DNA from: Paenibacillus borealis
GTDB lineage: Bacteria; Bacillota; Bacilli; Paenibacillales; Paenibacillaceae
Direction: 5' to 3'
Length of the DNA stretch: 64,000 bases
NCBI RefSeq assembly: GCF_000758665.1
Contig: NZ_CP009285.1
Location: forward strand, 7,006,001-7,070,000
Positions within the stretch are counted from its first letter, which is position 1. Each line of letters begins with the position of its first letter. The notes beneath the pieces were generated by a model. The model was given only the letters and a program-made list of their open reading frames with translations, did not search any database and had not been told where the DNA came from. Of this stretch, positions 45,940 through 58,567 are shown in pieces. The translations under genes and the position numbers were made by a program.

Positions 45940-46914
45940 TTACTCAGAGCTGTTATTCACGATTACAATTTTACCGTTTGCCGTGTTGCTCTCCATCAGG
46001 AGGTGCGCCTCATGAATCCGCTCGAGCGGAAGCACTTTGGTAATAGGGACCTTGAGCTCATATTTCTCCATATGCTGAAAAAGATCAGAAAGCAAGTCAC
46101 TCTTAACAGGTGTGCTTGTGAATGAGGTCAGGTACACGTTAGTCGGAACATCCACCATTGGCTCAAATCCGCTCATGACCCATTCCCCTGCTAGAATCCC
46201 CGTGACACATACAACGCCGTATTCAGCGGCCAAGCTAAGAGAATGCTTCAGCGTAACTGTTCCCACCAGCTCCAGTATTTTATTTGCACCACTTGGGGCA
46301 ATCGCAAACAGCTTCTCCCTCAAGCTGTCGTCGTCCAGCAGAATATGATCCGCTCCAGACTGCCTAAGCAGCTCGAACTTGTCCGGATTTCTGGTCGTTG
46401 AGATCACTCTTGCGCCTATACTCTTGGCAAGCTGCAAGGCTGCGAGTCCTACCGAACTCGTGCCCCCGCGAATCAGCAGTGTCTCTCCATGGGTTAATTT
46501 TAGCGTATCAAATAAGGAAGCATAAGCTGTGTAGTACATTTCAGGAATGGCAGCCAGCTCTGCCCAGTCCAGCTGAATGTCGACCGGATACACCTGGTCA
46601 GACGGAATAAGTGCATACTCTGCATAGCTGCCGTCAAAATCCCGTCCAAGCCCGCCCATTAAGGAGACAACGCGTTGACCTTTGACCCAACTGCTATCTG
46701 ATGGATCTTCCACTTCGCCGACACATTCAATCCCGATAATCCGCGGCAACTGAACGGAAGGAGAATGTCCCTGTCTTGTAAAAATTTCTGAACGGTTGAT
46801 GCCAAAAGCCTTAATTTTAACCAGCACCCAGCCTGGTTTCACTTCGGGTAAGGGGACGTCCCTTACCTTTAGCTCCTGAGGTTCGCAGGGGTGCTCCAAT
46901 ACTACTGCTTTCAT
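45940..46914 (-). CDS. Zinc-independent MDR/quinone-oxidoreductase-like protein
   Basis: A 324-residue medium-chain dehydrogenase/reductase of the NADPH:quinone oxidoreductase group. The GroES-like half is at 1-120; the Rossmann half has LLIRGGTSSVGLAALQLAKS with the glycine motif for NADPH. Catalytic zinc ligands of alcohol dehydrogenases are absent. AGAAGGAG precedes ATG 46914. It follows an ABC permease by 15 bases and precedes the sirtuin by 13, so it belongs to the long operon. A role in quinone or enone reduction would fit a redox-sensing HxlR regulator. Confidence 0.9.
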   Translation of the reverse strand: MKAVVLEHPCEPQELKVRDVPLPEVKPGWVLVKIKAFGINRSEIFTRQGHSPSVQLPRIIGIECVGEVEDPSDSSWVKGQRVVSLMGGLGRDFDGSYAEYALIPSDQVYPVDIQLDWAELAAIPEMYYTAYASLFDTLKLTHGETLLIRGGTSSVGLAALQLAKSIGARVISTTRNPDKFELLRQSGADHILLDDDSLREKLFAIAPSGANKILELVGTVTLKHSLSLAAEYGVVCVTGILAGEWVMSGFEPMVDVPTNVYLTSFTSTPVKSDLLSDLFQHMEKYELKVPITKVLPLERIHEAHLLMESNTANGKIVIVNNSSE

Positions 46915-46929
46915 GCTGCAGCTCTCCTT

Positions 46930-47538
46930 CTAGATGCTTTTTTCTATCCGAATAAATAGGGCATTTACGCCAACCGCCATACCGGCGGAGAGTACGCTCC
47001 CCCATACGATTTTGTACACATTCATGGTACGCAGTCCGTCAAACAGGATATCGCCAAGCCCGCCCGCATTGATAAATGCAGCGATTGTAGCCATACCTAT
47101 CGTAGACACTACCGCAAGCCGGATTCCGGTAAAAAGGGCTCTGACCGATAACGGCAGCCGGATCCGGTACAACACCTGCAGGTTACTCATGCCAATCCCG
47201 GTAGCCGCTTCAATGATAGCCGGATCAACCCCGTTCAGACCTGCAATGAAATTGCGTAAGAGCAAATACTGATTGTATACGACCAGCACTGTAATAGCCG
47301 TAGTCATACCCAGCCCCGTAACAGGAATCATCATCGCAAATAGTGCAACACTCGGAATGGAATAGATGACCGAGAATAAATAAACCAGCACCTTGGACAA
47401 CGTTATAGATGTCATGGATAGAAAGGTCAGAACCGAGGCAAGTAAGAGGGATACCAGCAGCGTGATACCCACTATCTCCAGATGCTCGAGAAGCGCCGTT
47501 CCCCATTTATCGGGGTGACCAGTGATATATTCAATCAA
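46930..47538 (-). CDS. Osmoprotectant-type ABC transporter permease (OpuCB/OpuCD-like)
   Basis: A 202-residue permease with about five to six helices and the inner-loop signature DPAIIEAATGIGMSNLQVLYRIRLPLSVRALFTG, typical of glycine betaine/carnitine/choline permeases. TTG 47538 overlaps the ATPase stop (TTGA), with GGGAGGG six bases upstream. It forms the membrane channel with the permease at 49242-49940. Substrate unknown; the family also includes ergothioneine importers, which would fit the redox context, but nothing in this sequence proves that. Confidence 0.9.
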   Translation of the reverse strand: MIEYITGHPDKWGTALLEHLEIVGITLLVSLLLASVLTFLSMTSITLSKVLVYLFSVIYSIPSVALFAMMIPVTGLGMTTAITVLVVYNQYLLLRNFIAGLNGVDPAIIEAATGIGMSNLQVLYRIRLPLSVRALFTGIRLAVVSTIGMATIAAFINAGGLGDILFDGLRTMNVYKIVWGSVLSAGMAVGVNALFIRIEKSI

Positions 47539-48305
47539 ACTAATCCCTCCCAGAACTTCTCCTGTTCACGGGAAGAGGCAATTAAGGAGGCTACGAAGCC
47601 ATCTGCGGGGGAAGAAGCAATATTCTTCGGCGTATCGAATTGACAGACCCGGCCCTGATCCATAACAATAACCCGGTTACCCAGTTTAAAAGCTTCATTG
47701 ATATCGTGGGTCACGAACAGAAAGGTTTTCTTCAGTCCCCCGTGGATGCGCAGCAGCTCATCCTGCAGATTCATCCGGGTGATAGCATCTATGGCTCCAA
47801 AAGGCTCATCCAGCAGCATAATCTTGGGATCTGACGCCAGCGCCCTAGCAAGGCCAATCCGCTGTTGCTGGCCGCCTGACAATTGGGCCGGATAGCGGCT
47901 CTTAAACACCGCCGGTGTAAGGCCTACAAGGGATAATAATTCATCCACTCTTGCTGCAATCTTTGCGGTATCCCATTTTAAAAGCTTAGGTACAGCGGCC
48001 ACATTCTGCTTTATCGTCATATGCGGAAACAGGCCTACCTGTTGTATGACATAACCGATGCGTCTTCTTACCAAAACTGGATCAAGGGCAGCGATATTTT
48101 CTCCAAATAACGTAATGCTGCCTTCATCCGGTTCATACAGACGGTTAATCATTTTCAGCAATGTTGTTTTGCCGGAGCCGGAGGAGCCCAGAATCGTAAT
48201 GAACTCCCCCTCCTCAATGGACAGATTGACATGATCCACCGCGTAAGTACCGGTCTGACTATATATCTTGCTCACATTGCTGATTTCGATCGCAGTCTGT
48301 GCCAT
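47535..48305 (-). CDS. Osmoprotectant-type ABC transporter ATPase (OpuCA-like)
   Basis: A 256-residue ABC ATPase. Start ATG 48305 follows GGAGGG; an in-frame ATG at 48317 lacks a ribosome binding site. Walker A is LGSSGSGKTTLLKMINRL, the signature LSGGQQQRIGLARAL and Walker B IMLLDEPFGAID, with the switch His in FVTHDINEA. There is no C-terminal CBS domain of the kind found in osmosensing OpuCA/OpuAA, which argues against osmotic regulation of transport. Confidence 0.93.
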   Translation of the reverse strand: MAQTAIEISNVSKIYSQTGTYAVDHVNLSIEEGEFITILGSSGSGKTTLLKMINRLYEPDEGSITLFGENIAALDPVLVRRRIGYVIQQVGLFPHMTIKQNVAAVPKLLKWDTAKIAARVDELLSLVGLTPAVFKSRYPAQLSGGQQQRIGLARALASDPKIMLLDEPFGAIDAITRMNLQDELLRIHGGLKKTFLFVTHDINEAFKLGNRVIVMDQGRVCQFDTPKNIASSPADGFVASLIASSREQEKFWEGLV

Positions 48306-48326
48306 GTTACCCTCCATGAATTCCGT

Positions 48327-49232
48327 TTATTTAATGGAGTCGTAGAACTCCTTAGCTACATCTTCATACTCTTCCTTGTCCACATCCACCTTTGCATTCA
48401 AGGCAGTGATCGTTTGAGTATCCAGCGCAGCACTTACTTTATTAATCGCTTCCGCAATGTCCGGATTAGCATTCAGGATTTCGTCACGGACAACAGGAGC
48501 CAGGTTATACGGCGGCCATACCTGCTTGTCGTCTTCCAGCAGTGTGAATTCATCCGTATTTGCAAGCATGCCTTCGGTTGTATAGGCCGGAGCGACATCC
48601 GCCTCATCATTAGAGAGTACTTCATATTTCAGACTGTTATCATAGACCTTCGAGGACTTCCATTTCAGCGGACCATAGACCTTCTCCAGCATTGGAATGC
48701 CGTCTTCACGCTGATCCACTTCACCCTGTGAGGCAAACCGCAGCTCTGCAGCATGCTTTTGAAGATCAGAAATCGTTGTAATTCCCAGCTCCTTAGATAC
48801 CGCAGTGCGCACTACCAGCCCGGCTCCGTCGTTAGCTTTGGAGTAATTCAGCCAGGTGGCCTGGAATTGTTCTTCATATGCTTTTTTCACCGTATTATAA
48901 ACTTCGTCAGGGTCAGTCATCAGCGGCAGCTTGAGAATGGATAACAGGCCTGTCCCTGTGTATTCCGGATATAAATCAATCTCTTTATTGATAAGCGAAG
49001 TGTGGATGACAGAGCCAGCTATGTTGAACACTCTATCGACTTTGTATCCCGCATTTTCTAGCGCCAGGGCGTATAACTCACCAACGACCAAATTTTCTGT
49101 GAAATCCTTGCTTCCGATACGTATAGTCGGCTTTCCGCCTTCATCTTCGTTTTTGCTGCCGCAAGCGGCCAGTGTAAGCATTAATACTAATACCATTGCT
49201 GCTGCTGCGAATGTCTTTATGTTTCTCTTCAT
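48327..49232 (-). CDS. Osmoprotectant-type ABC transporter solute-binding lipoprotein
   Basis: A 301-residue lipoprotein: signal peptide MKRNIKTFAAAAMVLVLMLTL with lipobox LAAC, then the OpuCC/ProX-like binding protein starting IRIGSKDFTENLVVGELYALALE. Other family blocks are IDLYPEYTGTGL and DVAPAYTTEGMLA. Aromatic cage residues for a quaternary amine are plausible but cannot be placed without alignment. It lies between a permease and the ATPase gene, 9 bases from each, in a tight operon. Confidence 0.92.
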   Translation of the reverse strand: MKRNIKTFAAAAMVLVLMLTLAACGSKNEDEGGKPTIRIGSKDFTENLVVGELYALALENAGYKVDRVFNIAGSVIHTSLINKEIDLYPEYTGTGLLSILKLPLMTDPDEVYNTVKKAYEEQFQATWLNYSKANDGAGLVVRTAVSKELGITTISDLQKHAAELRFASQGEVDQREDGIPMLEKVYGPLKWKSSKVYDNSLKYEVLSNDEADVAPAYTTEGMLANTDEFTLLEDDKQVWPPYNLAPVVRDEILNANPDIAEAINKVSAALDTQTITALNAKVDVDKEEYEDVAKEFYDSIK

Positions 49233-49241
49233 CGTTAACCC

Positions 49242-49940
49242 CTACTTTCCAGTGTATTTATATTTGAATAACCATCTTTCCGACCTATCCAGAACTAGTC
49301 CGATGGCGATGGACAGCACGGCCACTGATATACCGCCAATCAGAAGCAGATCAATCCGGTTCAGGCCCAGGCCGGTAAAAATAATGCTTCCAAGTCCGCC
49401 CGCGCCGATCTTTGCAGCTAATGTCGCGCTCGCTACGATCTCAATGGCAGCCGTCTTGACTCCCGTCAGAATAAGCGGTGCAGCTAATGGAAGCCTTACC
49501 TTCCACAGCGCCTGCCAATTCGACATTCCTACCGCGTACGCTGTTTCCAGCATGAAATCAGGCACTTCTTCCAGTCCGGCCACAGTGTTCATCAGAATAG
49601 GCGGAATGGCTAATAATATCAGTGCTGTCATTGCCGGCTGGAAGCCTGTCCCCATCACCGGGATTAGCAGAAAGAGGATCGCCAGGCTTGGCACAATCCG
49701 CAAAACCTGAAAGAGGGAGATAATCCATTTCTCATATTTTCTCTGTACAGTACACAAATATCCCAGGATTATTCCAATCAAGGCCGAAACCGCCAAAGCC
49801 AAGACGCTGATGACGATATGCTCTTTTACAGAGAGCAAGTAAGCACCTATGTCAGTTGTAAAATAGTTCGTAATCTGCTCCCATAAGCTGCTGTCCAAGC
49901 TGAACCCCGCCTTTGCATTTACTAGCGCTAAATTAAGCAT
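49242..49940 (-). CDS. Osmoprotectant-type ABC transporter permease, first gene of the operon
   Basis: A 232-residue permease with GLEEVPDFMLETAYAVGMSN followed by WQALWKVRLPLAAPLILTG, the same loop as the partner permease at 46930. ATG 49940 has no ribosome binding site; TTG 49898 after AGGCGGGG is a good alternative start, giving 218 residues. It heads a seven-gene minus-strand run (permease, binding protein, ATPase, permease, oxidoreductase, sirtuin, macrodomain) in which all gaps are 15 bases or less. Confidence 0.88.
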   Translation of the reverse strand: MLNLALVNAKAGFSLDSSLWEQITNYFTTDIGAYLLSVKEHIVISVLALAVSALIGIILGYLCTVQRKYEKWIISLFQVLRIVPSLAILFLLIPVMGTGFQPAMTALILLAIPPILMNTVAGLEEVPDFMLETAYAVGMSNWQALWKVRLPLAAPLILTGVKTAAIEIVASATLAAKIGAGGLGSIIFTGLGLNRIDLLLIGGISVAVLSIAIGLVLDRSERWLFKYKYTGK

Positions 49941-49950
49941 AAGATATACA

Positions 49951-50060
49951 GTTACTTACTGGAAGTAGGCACTTTTTTATAATAGAGTCACCTTTTTGTA
50001 ACTATTGGAGTTGGCGCGGGTTACTTAAAGGTTACTTAATAATAAAAAGGTGCCTGCTTA
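49951..50060. promoter_or_regulatory. Divergent control region with inverted repeats
   Basis: The stretch between the ABC operon and the lipoprotein gene at 50121. AAGTAGGCACTTTTTTAT (49963-49980) is repeated in inverted orientation at 50042-50059 (reverse complement AAGCAGGCACCTTTTTAT, 16 of 18 identical). A TATAAT box lies at 49978-49983 on the plus strand and TATTAT on the minus. TTTTGTAACTATTGGAG (49994-50010) is shared with the HxlR leader. GTTACTT occurs three times (49951, 50020, 50031). I read this as the operator region of the HxlR-controlled operon. Confidence 0.6.
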
Positions 50061-50120
50061 CAAAAAAGATGTCTGGCATATATAGTAGATAGGATAATTA
50101 AAGGTATAAGGGGAATTAAT

Positions 50121-50646
50121 GTGATGAAGCTTTTTACATTACCTGTATCACTGCTGCTCGTATTCGGACTTTCTGCATGCACTCAGAACAATACGTCCAC
50201 GCCTGTTCCAACATCTGCCGTACAACCAACTACAGTTGTTATTCCCAGCCCCACTTCCAGCCATACACCCCCAGATGGCTACGGTGGGTACAGATGGCAA
50301 ACCGGCGATCCGGACGATTCAATTCCAGTGGTTTGAGAACGGAAGAATTTATTTTCAGACCGATACAAATGCTTCATTATATAAGGATCTGCAAAAGCTT
50401 CCTTATATTAAGTTTGTCTCGAGCAATCGGGATTACACCGAATCGCTGAGAATTAGCGCGGAAGTTGTGTTTGAATACAATTATGAATTAATTGACCGCA
50501 CGTTGGAGATGTTCCCTAACATTAAGAAGATTTATGGTTCGGCTGATAACCCTATCCTTACTATGTTCTATATCGAACACGGTTCTGCATCCATGTATGA
50601 GTTTTCTGATGACAAACAAGGGAATACGCTGCAGTATGAATGGTAA
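50121..50646 (+). pseudogene. Lipoprotein-pyridoxamine oxidase-like gene split by a frameshift
   Basis: ATG 50121 (after AAGGGGA) opens a lipoprotein frame with signal MMKLFTLPVSLLLVFGLSAC and a Pro/Thr/Ser linker that runs to a stop at 50336. A second frame, entered near 50265-50275 at a run of five C, encodes MATVGTDGKPAIRTIQFQWF and continues to 50646. The latter has the core of the pyridoxamine-phosphate-oxidase-like split barrel (IYFQTDTNASLYKDLQKLPY, LRISAEVVFEYNYELIDRTL, IKKIYGSADNPILTMFYIE) but no first strand. A one-base change in the C run would fuse both into a single lipoprotein of about 175 residues. This may be a true mutation, a phase-variable site or a sequencing error. Confidence 0.7.
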
Positions 50647-50743
50647 CATCCATCCACTGTTTCATTAACTACTATTGGGTGATTAAGTCCAGATGAGAAC
50701 GGATATATATTACCTGAACCTACAAGAATTGAGTCTTTGTCAA

Positions 50744-50783
50744 AAACAAAAACCGGAACCTGCAATTACAGGTTCCAGTTTCG
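50744..50783 (-). terminator. Rho-independent terminator of the 6-phospho-beta-glucosidase gene
   Basis: On the minus strand GGAACCTG and CAGGTTCC form the core of a stem extended by AACT/GGTT, followed by TTTTTGTTTTT. It lies 30 bases after the gene's stop codon. Confidence 0.85.
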
Positions 50784-50812
50784 CTTATATTTATAGTGTT
50801 GCCAGCATCCGC

Positions 50813-53238
<2,426 letters not shown>

Positions 53239-53253
53239 GTACCCTTCCCAATG

Positions 53254-53575
<322 letters not shown>

Positions 53576-53638
53576 TTGAATTTAACTAACTTGAATAGCT
53601 AAGGGGATTTGTCTGATCGACAGATCCCCCGCATGTTC

Positions 53639-55594
<1,956 letters not shown>

Positions 55595-55607
55595 GAATCG
55601 GTCCTAT

Positions 55608-56447
55608 TTAGTTTTTCCGTTCTAACAAACGCTGAATATGAACCGTTAAATAGATGGCTTCCATATCCATTAATTGATAGGAGTAATGCTTACTTATATG
55701 ATCTTTAACTTTTTGTGTAATGATAAATGCCTTAGAGTACCTTTCTTTTACCACTTCGTACAAAAAGGGATCGTCCATCACATCATTCTGTTCTTCCAAA
55801 AAGATTCGCTGGGCAAAAAACTTCAAATGGGTGATAAAGCGGAAGGCGTTTAAAGACTCTTCATCGATCTGCATGTTCAGCTGATAACTGACAATGCTTA
55901 AGATTTCCTTGATAAACCTGGTAATCTTTGTAATCGTATTCATTCCACTGTTTAGTTCTGCATTCACAAAGTGAAAGGCAATGAACCCCGCTTCATCTTC
56001 ACCCAGGTCAATATTGAATTTTTCATTAATCATTTGCACAGCTATTTGGGCCACTTCATATTCTTCTCTGTATAACTTTTTAATTTCCCAGAGCAATCCG
56101 TTTTTTGCTTTCAATCCATTTTTAGTGCGGCTTATAGCCAGACTGATATGATCAGGTAAGGAAATATAGATGCTCTCATTTAAATCTTTTTTCAGTTTTC
56201 TTTTGGCTAAGCTAATAATGTCATCCGCGATATTAATATCATCGATCGATACTTCCTGCAGAAGTTTTTTGAACTTAGAATACAATCCTTTATCTTCCAG
56301 ATAGAAGCGTTTCTCAACTTTCAGATCATCGATTTCATCACCCTTCTTCTTACCAAAGGCTAACCCCTTCCCGATTAATATAATTTCATCCCCTTGGGCA
56401 TCTATGCTTATGGCAATATTATTATTAATGAGCTGTTTTATTACCAT
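55608..56447 (-). CDS. licT: BglG/LicT-family transcriptional antiterminator
   Basis: A 279-residue antiterminator. The CAT RNA-binding domain reads MVIKQLINNNIAISIDAQGD; PRD1 has LPDHISLAIS and IAFHFVNAE, PRD2 has FRFITHLKFFAQR and YLTVHIQRLLE, with the phosphorylatable His residues intact. GGAGGGG precedes ATG 56447. It is preceded and followed by RAT/terminator elements (56471-56550 and 55506-55594) so it should control its own gene and bglP. It is a paralogue of the protein at 36889. Confidence 0.92.
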   Translation of the reverse strand: MVIKQLINNNIAISIDAQGDEIILIGKGLAFGKKKGDEIDDLKVEKRFYLEDKGLYSKFKKLLQEVSIDDINIADDIISLAKRKLKKDLNESIYISLPDHISLAISRTKNGLKAKNGLLWEIKKLYREEYEVAQIAVQMINEKFNIDLGEDEAGFIAFHFVNAELNSGMNTITKITRFIKEILSIVSYQLNMQIDEESLNAFRFITHLKFFAQRIFLEEQNDVMDDPFLYEVVKERYSKAFIITQKVKDHISKHYSYQLMDMEAIYLTVHIQRLLERKN

Positions 56448-56470
56448 ACTACCCCTCCAGGTCTAAAAAA

Positions 56471-56550
56471 TAGAAAAGCAAGACATCAACAACATATGGA
56501 AAATAATCCTATGTTAGTTGAAGTCTTGCCTGATTTAACAGTTACAATCT
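56471..56550 (-). promoter_or_regulatory. RAT antiterminator and overlapping terminator before licT
   Basis: On the minus strand the RAT starts at 56550: AGATTGTAACTG, loop TTAAAT, CAGGCAAGACT, an excellent match to the LicT target. It overlaps a terminator whose arms 56478-56490 (GCAAGACATCAAC) and 56517-56529 (GTTGAAGTCTTGC) pair with one mismatch, followed by TTTTCTATTTTTT. Confidence 0.88.
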
Positions 56551-56577
56551 TCAAGAAGCTTATTTACTTGTGGCCTG

Positions 56578-56607
56578 ATTATAGCATATCGTTTTTATAG
56601 ATGTAAA
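56578..56607 (-). promoter_or_regulatory. Promoter of the licT-bglP operon
   Basis: On the minus strand: -35 TTTACA (56607-56602), 18-base spacer, -10 TATAAT (56583-56578). It lies about 30 bases before the RAT element. No convincing cre site was seen beside it. Confidence 0.65.
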
Positions 56608-56696
56608 CCCTTTCTTTCAGAAAACAATTATTTGAATTTTGCCGATAATATTCGGAATGCTAATAAAGCGACTCCAGGACTTTAGTAGTTTGCACC

Positions 56697-56869
56697 TTAC
56701 TTACTCGTTGCTCTTCGAATTATAGGTACAATGTCCGCAGCTATTCGTTCGATGCTTTCAGCAACTTTATGATAAGGGATTCCGCCAATATCAATTTGGG
56801 CAAGAAACCGCTTATGACCATATATAGTCCAATCTCTATGCCATCTTTAGTATGGTTTTCCTCTCCCAT
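56697..56869 (-). pseudogene. Remnant of an LLM-class flavin-dependent monooxygenase
   Basis: An ATG at 56869 with GAGGAG upstream opens the peptide MGEENHTKDGIEIGLY, resembling the N-terminus of luciferase-like monooxygenases. After about 20 codons the frame shifts by one and the last 40 codons read GHKRFLAQIDIGGIPYHKVA and then ESIERIAADIVPIIRRATSK before TAA 56697-56699, a typical C-terminus of the family. The central 300 or so residues with the flavin barrel are missing. It lies just downstream of ribA, which makes a flavin precursor. Bases 56608-56696 hold no other feature that I can see. Confidence 0.65.
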
Positions 56870-56897
56870 GGGAACCATCTCCTCATATTATTCTTAA

Positions 56898-57659
56898 TTA
56901 GTCATTGTTACAACAACCCTCGTCTTCATTTAGATGTCCTGAACGTTCAATTTTCGTTTTGAGATATTTCTCGTTATACTCAGAGATATCTCCCCATAGC
57001 TGTACCCGGCCTTCCAGGTCTAGTCCGGCTTGACGAAGTGCTTCTAATTTTTTGGGATTGTTCGTAATCAATGTAACTGGTTTGGTACGAAGCACCTTTA
57101 ATACCTTAATGGCATCGCTGTAATCACGCGAGTCATCCACAAATCCAAGTTTAAGATTAGCATCTACTGTGTCGTATCCATTTTCCTGCAAAATATAAGC
57201 AAGTGCCTTACTGAAGAGGCCTATGCCTCTCCCCTCATGATTCGCCAAATAAAAGATCGCACCATGTCCGTGGTCCGCAATATGCTTCATCGCCTGTTTA
57301 AGCTGATATCCGCAATCGCAGCGCTTGCTGCCGAAAATATCTCCGGTATGGCAGATGGAATGAAACCGGATCAACGCATGGCCGGCATTCTGAAAGTCAC
57401 CATGAACAAGTACACTCGATTGTTGCAGTTCAGCCAGATTAGCGGAGGATAGCTTTGCGATAATATGCTCGAAATCTTCTGTCACCTCATCACAATTAAG
57501 CCAGCAATACCATTTGAACTGGGCAGTATCCCCAAGTAAATTAACCGGCAGATTAATGGGGCCGACCAGATATATGGCTCCCTTTTCGGTTTTGATCAGT
57601 TTTATTTTGTCCTGCAGATGTGAGAGTACCTGAGAATTCAGACTTTGTGTACCTGGCAT
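56898..57659 (-). CDS. ribA: GTP cyclohydrolase II (riboflavin biosynthesis)
   Basis: A 253-residue enzyme that opens GTP to start riboflavin synthesis. Zinc ligands Cys103, Cys114 and Cys116 occur in RFHSICHTGDIFGSKRCDCG with the exact C-x10-C-x-C spacing of RibA; the catalytic YLANHEGRGIGLFSKALAY and the DSRDYSDAIKVLKVL blocks follow. The N-terminal 75 residues are not the DHBP synthase domain, so this is a stand-alone form. The protein ends in a Cys pair (EGCCNND). It has no rib-operon neighbours; a monooxygenase relic follows. It may supply flavin for the neighbouring oxidative enzymes. Confidence 0.92.
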   Translation of the reverse strand: MPGTQSLNSQVLSHLQDKIKLIKTEKGAIYLVGPINLPVNLLGDTAQFKWYCWLNCDEVTEDFEHIIAKLSSANLAELQQSSVLVHGDFQNAGHALIRFHSICHTGDIFGSKRCDCGYQLKQAMKHIADHGHGAIFYLANHEGRGIGLFSKALAYILQENGYDTVDANLKLGFVDDSRDYSDAIKVLKVLRTKPVTLITNNPKKLEALRQAGLDLEGRVQLWGDISEYNEKYLKTKIERSGHLNEDEGCCNND

Positions 57660-57790
57660 ATAGAGGACTCCTTTATGTTGTTTTCCATGAAAAGCATGTC
57701 TTATTTTGCGCTAAAAATCCCCCGCTATGTAGAATGATTCCATGAAAAACAAAAAGCAATGGAGAATGTAATCCCCACTGCCGTATAAGC
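57660..57790. other. Intergenic stretch between ribA and the dioxygenase operon
   Basis: About 130 bases. The right part follows the dioxygenase stop and the left part should hold the ribA promoter on the minus strand (TTTTTCATGG and AT-rich DNA near 57735-57755). No FMN riboswitch fits in this length and no strong terminator hairpin was found. Confidence 0.4.
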
Positions 57791-58561
57791 TTAATTAAAT
57801 TGCCAGCAGCTTAAGCTTAGATTACCGTATTGGTAGCTCCGGTGAAGAAGCTGCGCATTACGGGCCGAGTCACCTGTTCCCATAGCGAGAAGAAGTGGAA
57901 TGAAATGCTCACTCGTAGGAACAGCCTCCCCTGCATGGGGAGCAAGGTCGCGGTATTGAAACAAGGCTGCGGTATCCCATGCCTCCAGCTTACTTTGAAT
58001 CCAGTTGTCGAATTGTTCTGCCCACCCGTCAACCGCCTCCGACTGCCAGTTTAATTTTCTTAAATTATGAACGGTACCTCCGCTTCCGATAATCAGCACA
58101 TCCTGCTCGCGAAGCTCCTCCAGTGCCTTGCCGATCTCATACTGCTGCTCATTAGACAGATAACGGTTTACGGATAGTGCTATAACCGGGATATCGGCAT
58201 CCGGATACAGCAGTTTTAGAACAGCCCAAGCGCCGTGGTCCAAGCCTCTTGTCTCATTTCTAACATTATCAACACCATACTTGGAAAATAAATTTTGGAT
58301 CTGATCTACAAGTACTCTGTCACTTTGCGCCGGATAAGTCATCTGGTACAACTCGTCCTGGAATCCACCAAAATCGTAAATGGTTTCATACGTTTTGGCG
58401 GCGCTGACCGTCTGAACATTCTCCTCCCAATGAGCGGAGAAGATAACAATTGCTTTTGGCCTTGGATTGTTGTCTTTAAACTGTTTAAGTAACTTTGTAT
58501 ATTCGTTATCCTCAAGCACGATTGATGGTGCACCGTGTGCAAAAAAATAAGATGGCATCAT
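57791..58561 (-). CDS. Extradiol ring-cleavage dioxygenase, class III (DODA/LigB-like)
   Basis: A 256-residue non-heme metal dioxygenase-like protein. The LigB-fold metal ligands are visible as His9 in YFFAHGAPS and His44 in FSAHWEEN, with the catalytic GLDHGAWAVL and APHAGEAVPTSEHFIPLLLA blocks. Members open catechol-type rings. AAGGGGTG precedes ATG 58561. It follows a serine hydrolase gene by 6 bases and a DoxX gene further up, a set like the B. subtilis quinone-stress genes, though MhqO/MhqE belong to a different (glyoxalase-fold) dioxygenase type. Confidence 0.88.
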   Translation of the reverse strand: MMPSYFFAHGAPSIVLEDNEYTKLLKQFKDNNPRPKAIVIFSAHWEENVQTVSAAKTYETIYDFGGFQDELYQMTYPAQSDRVLVDQIQNLFSKYGVDNVRNETRGLDHGAWAVLKLLYPDADIPVIALSVNRYLSNEQQYEIGKALEELREQDVLIIGSGGTVHNLRKLNWQSEAVDGWAEQFDNWIQSKLEAWDTAALFQYRDLAPHAGEAVPTSEHFIPLLLAMGTGDSARNAQLLHRSYQYGNLSLSCWQFN

Positions 58562-58567
58562 GATTTT

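Noticed and set aside
57660..57790. FMN riboswitch before ribA
   Set aside because: The gap is only about 130 bases and lacks the conserved RFN stems (AGGATA, GGGGC blocks).
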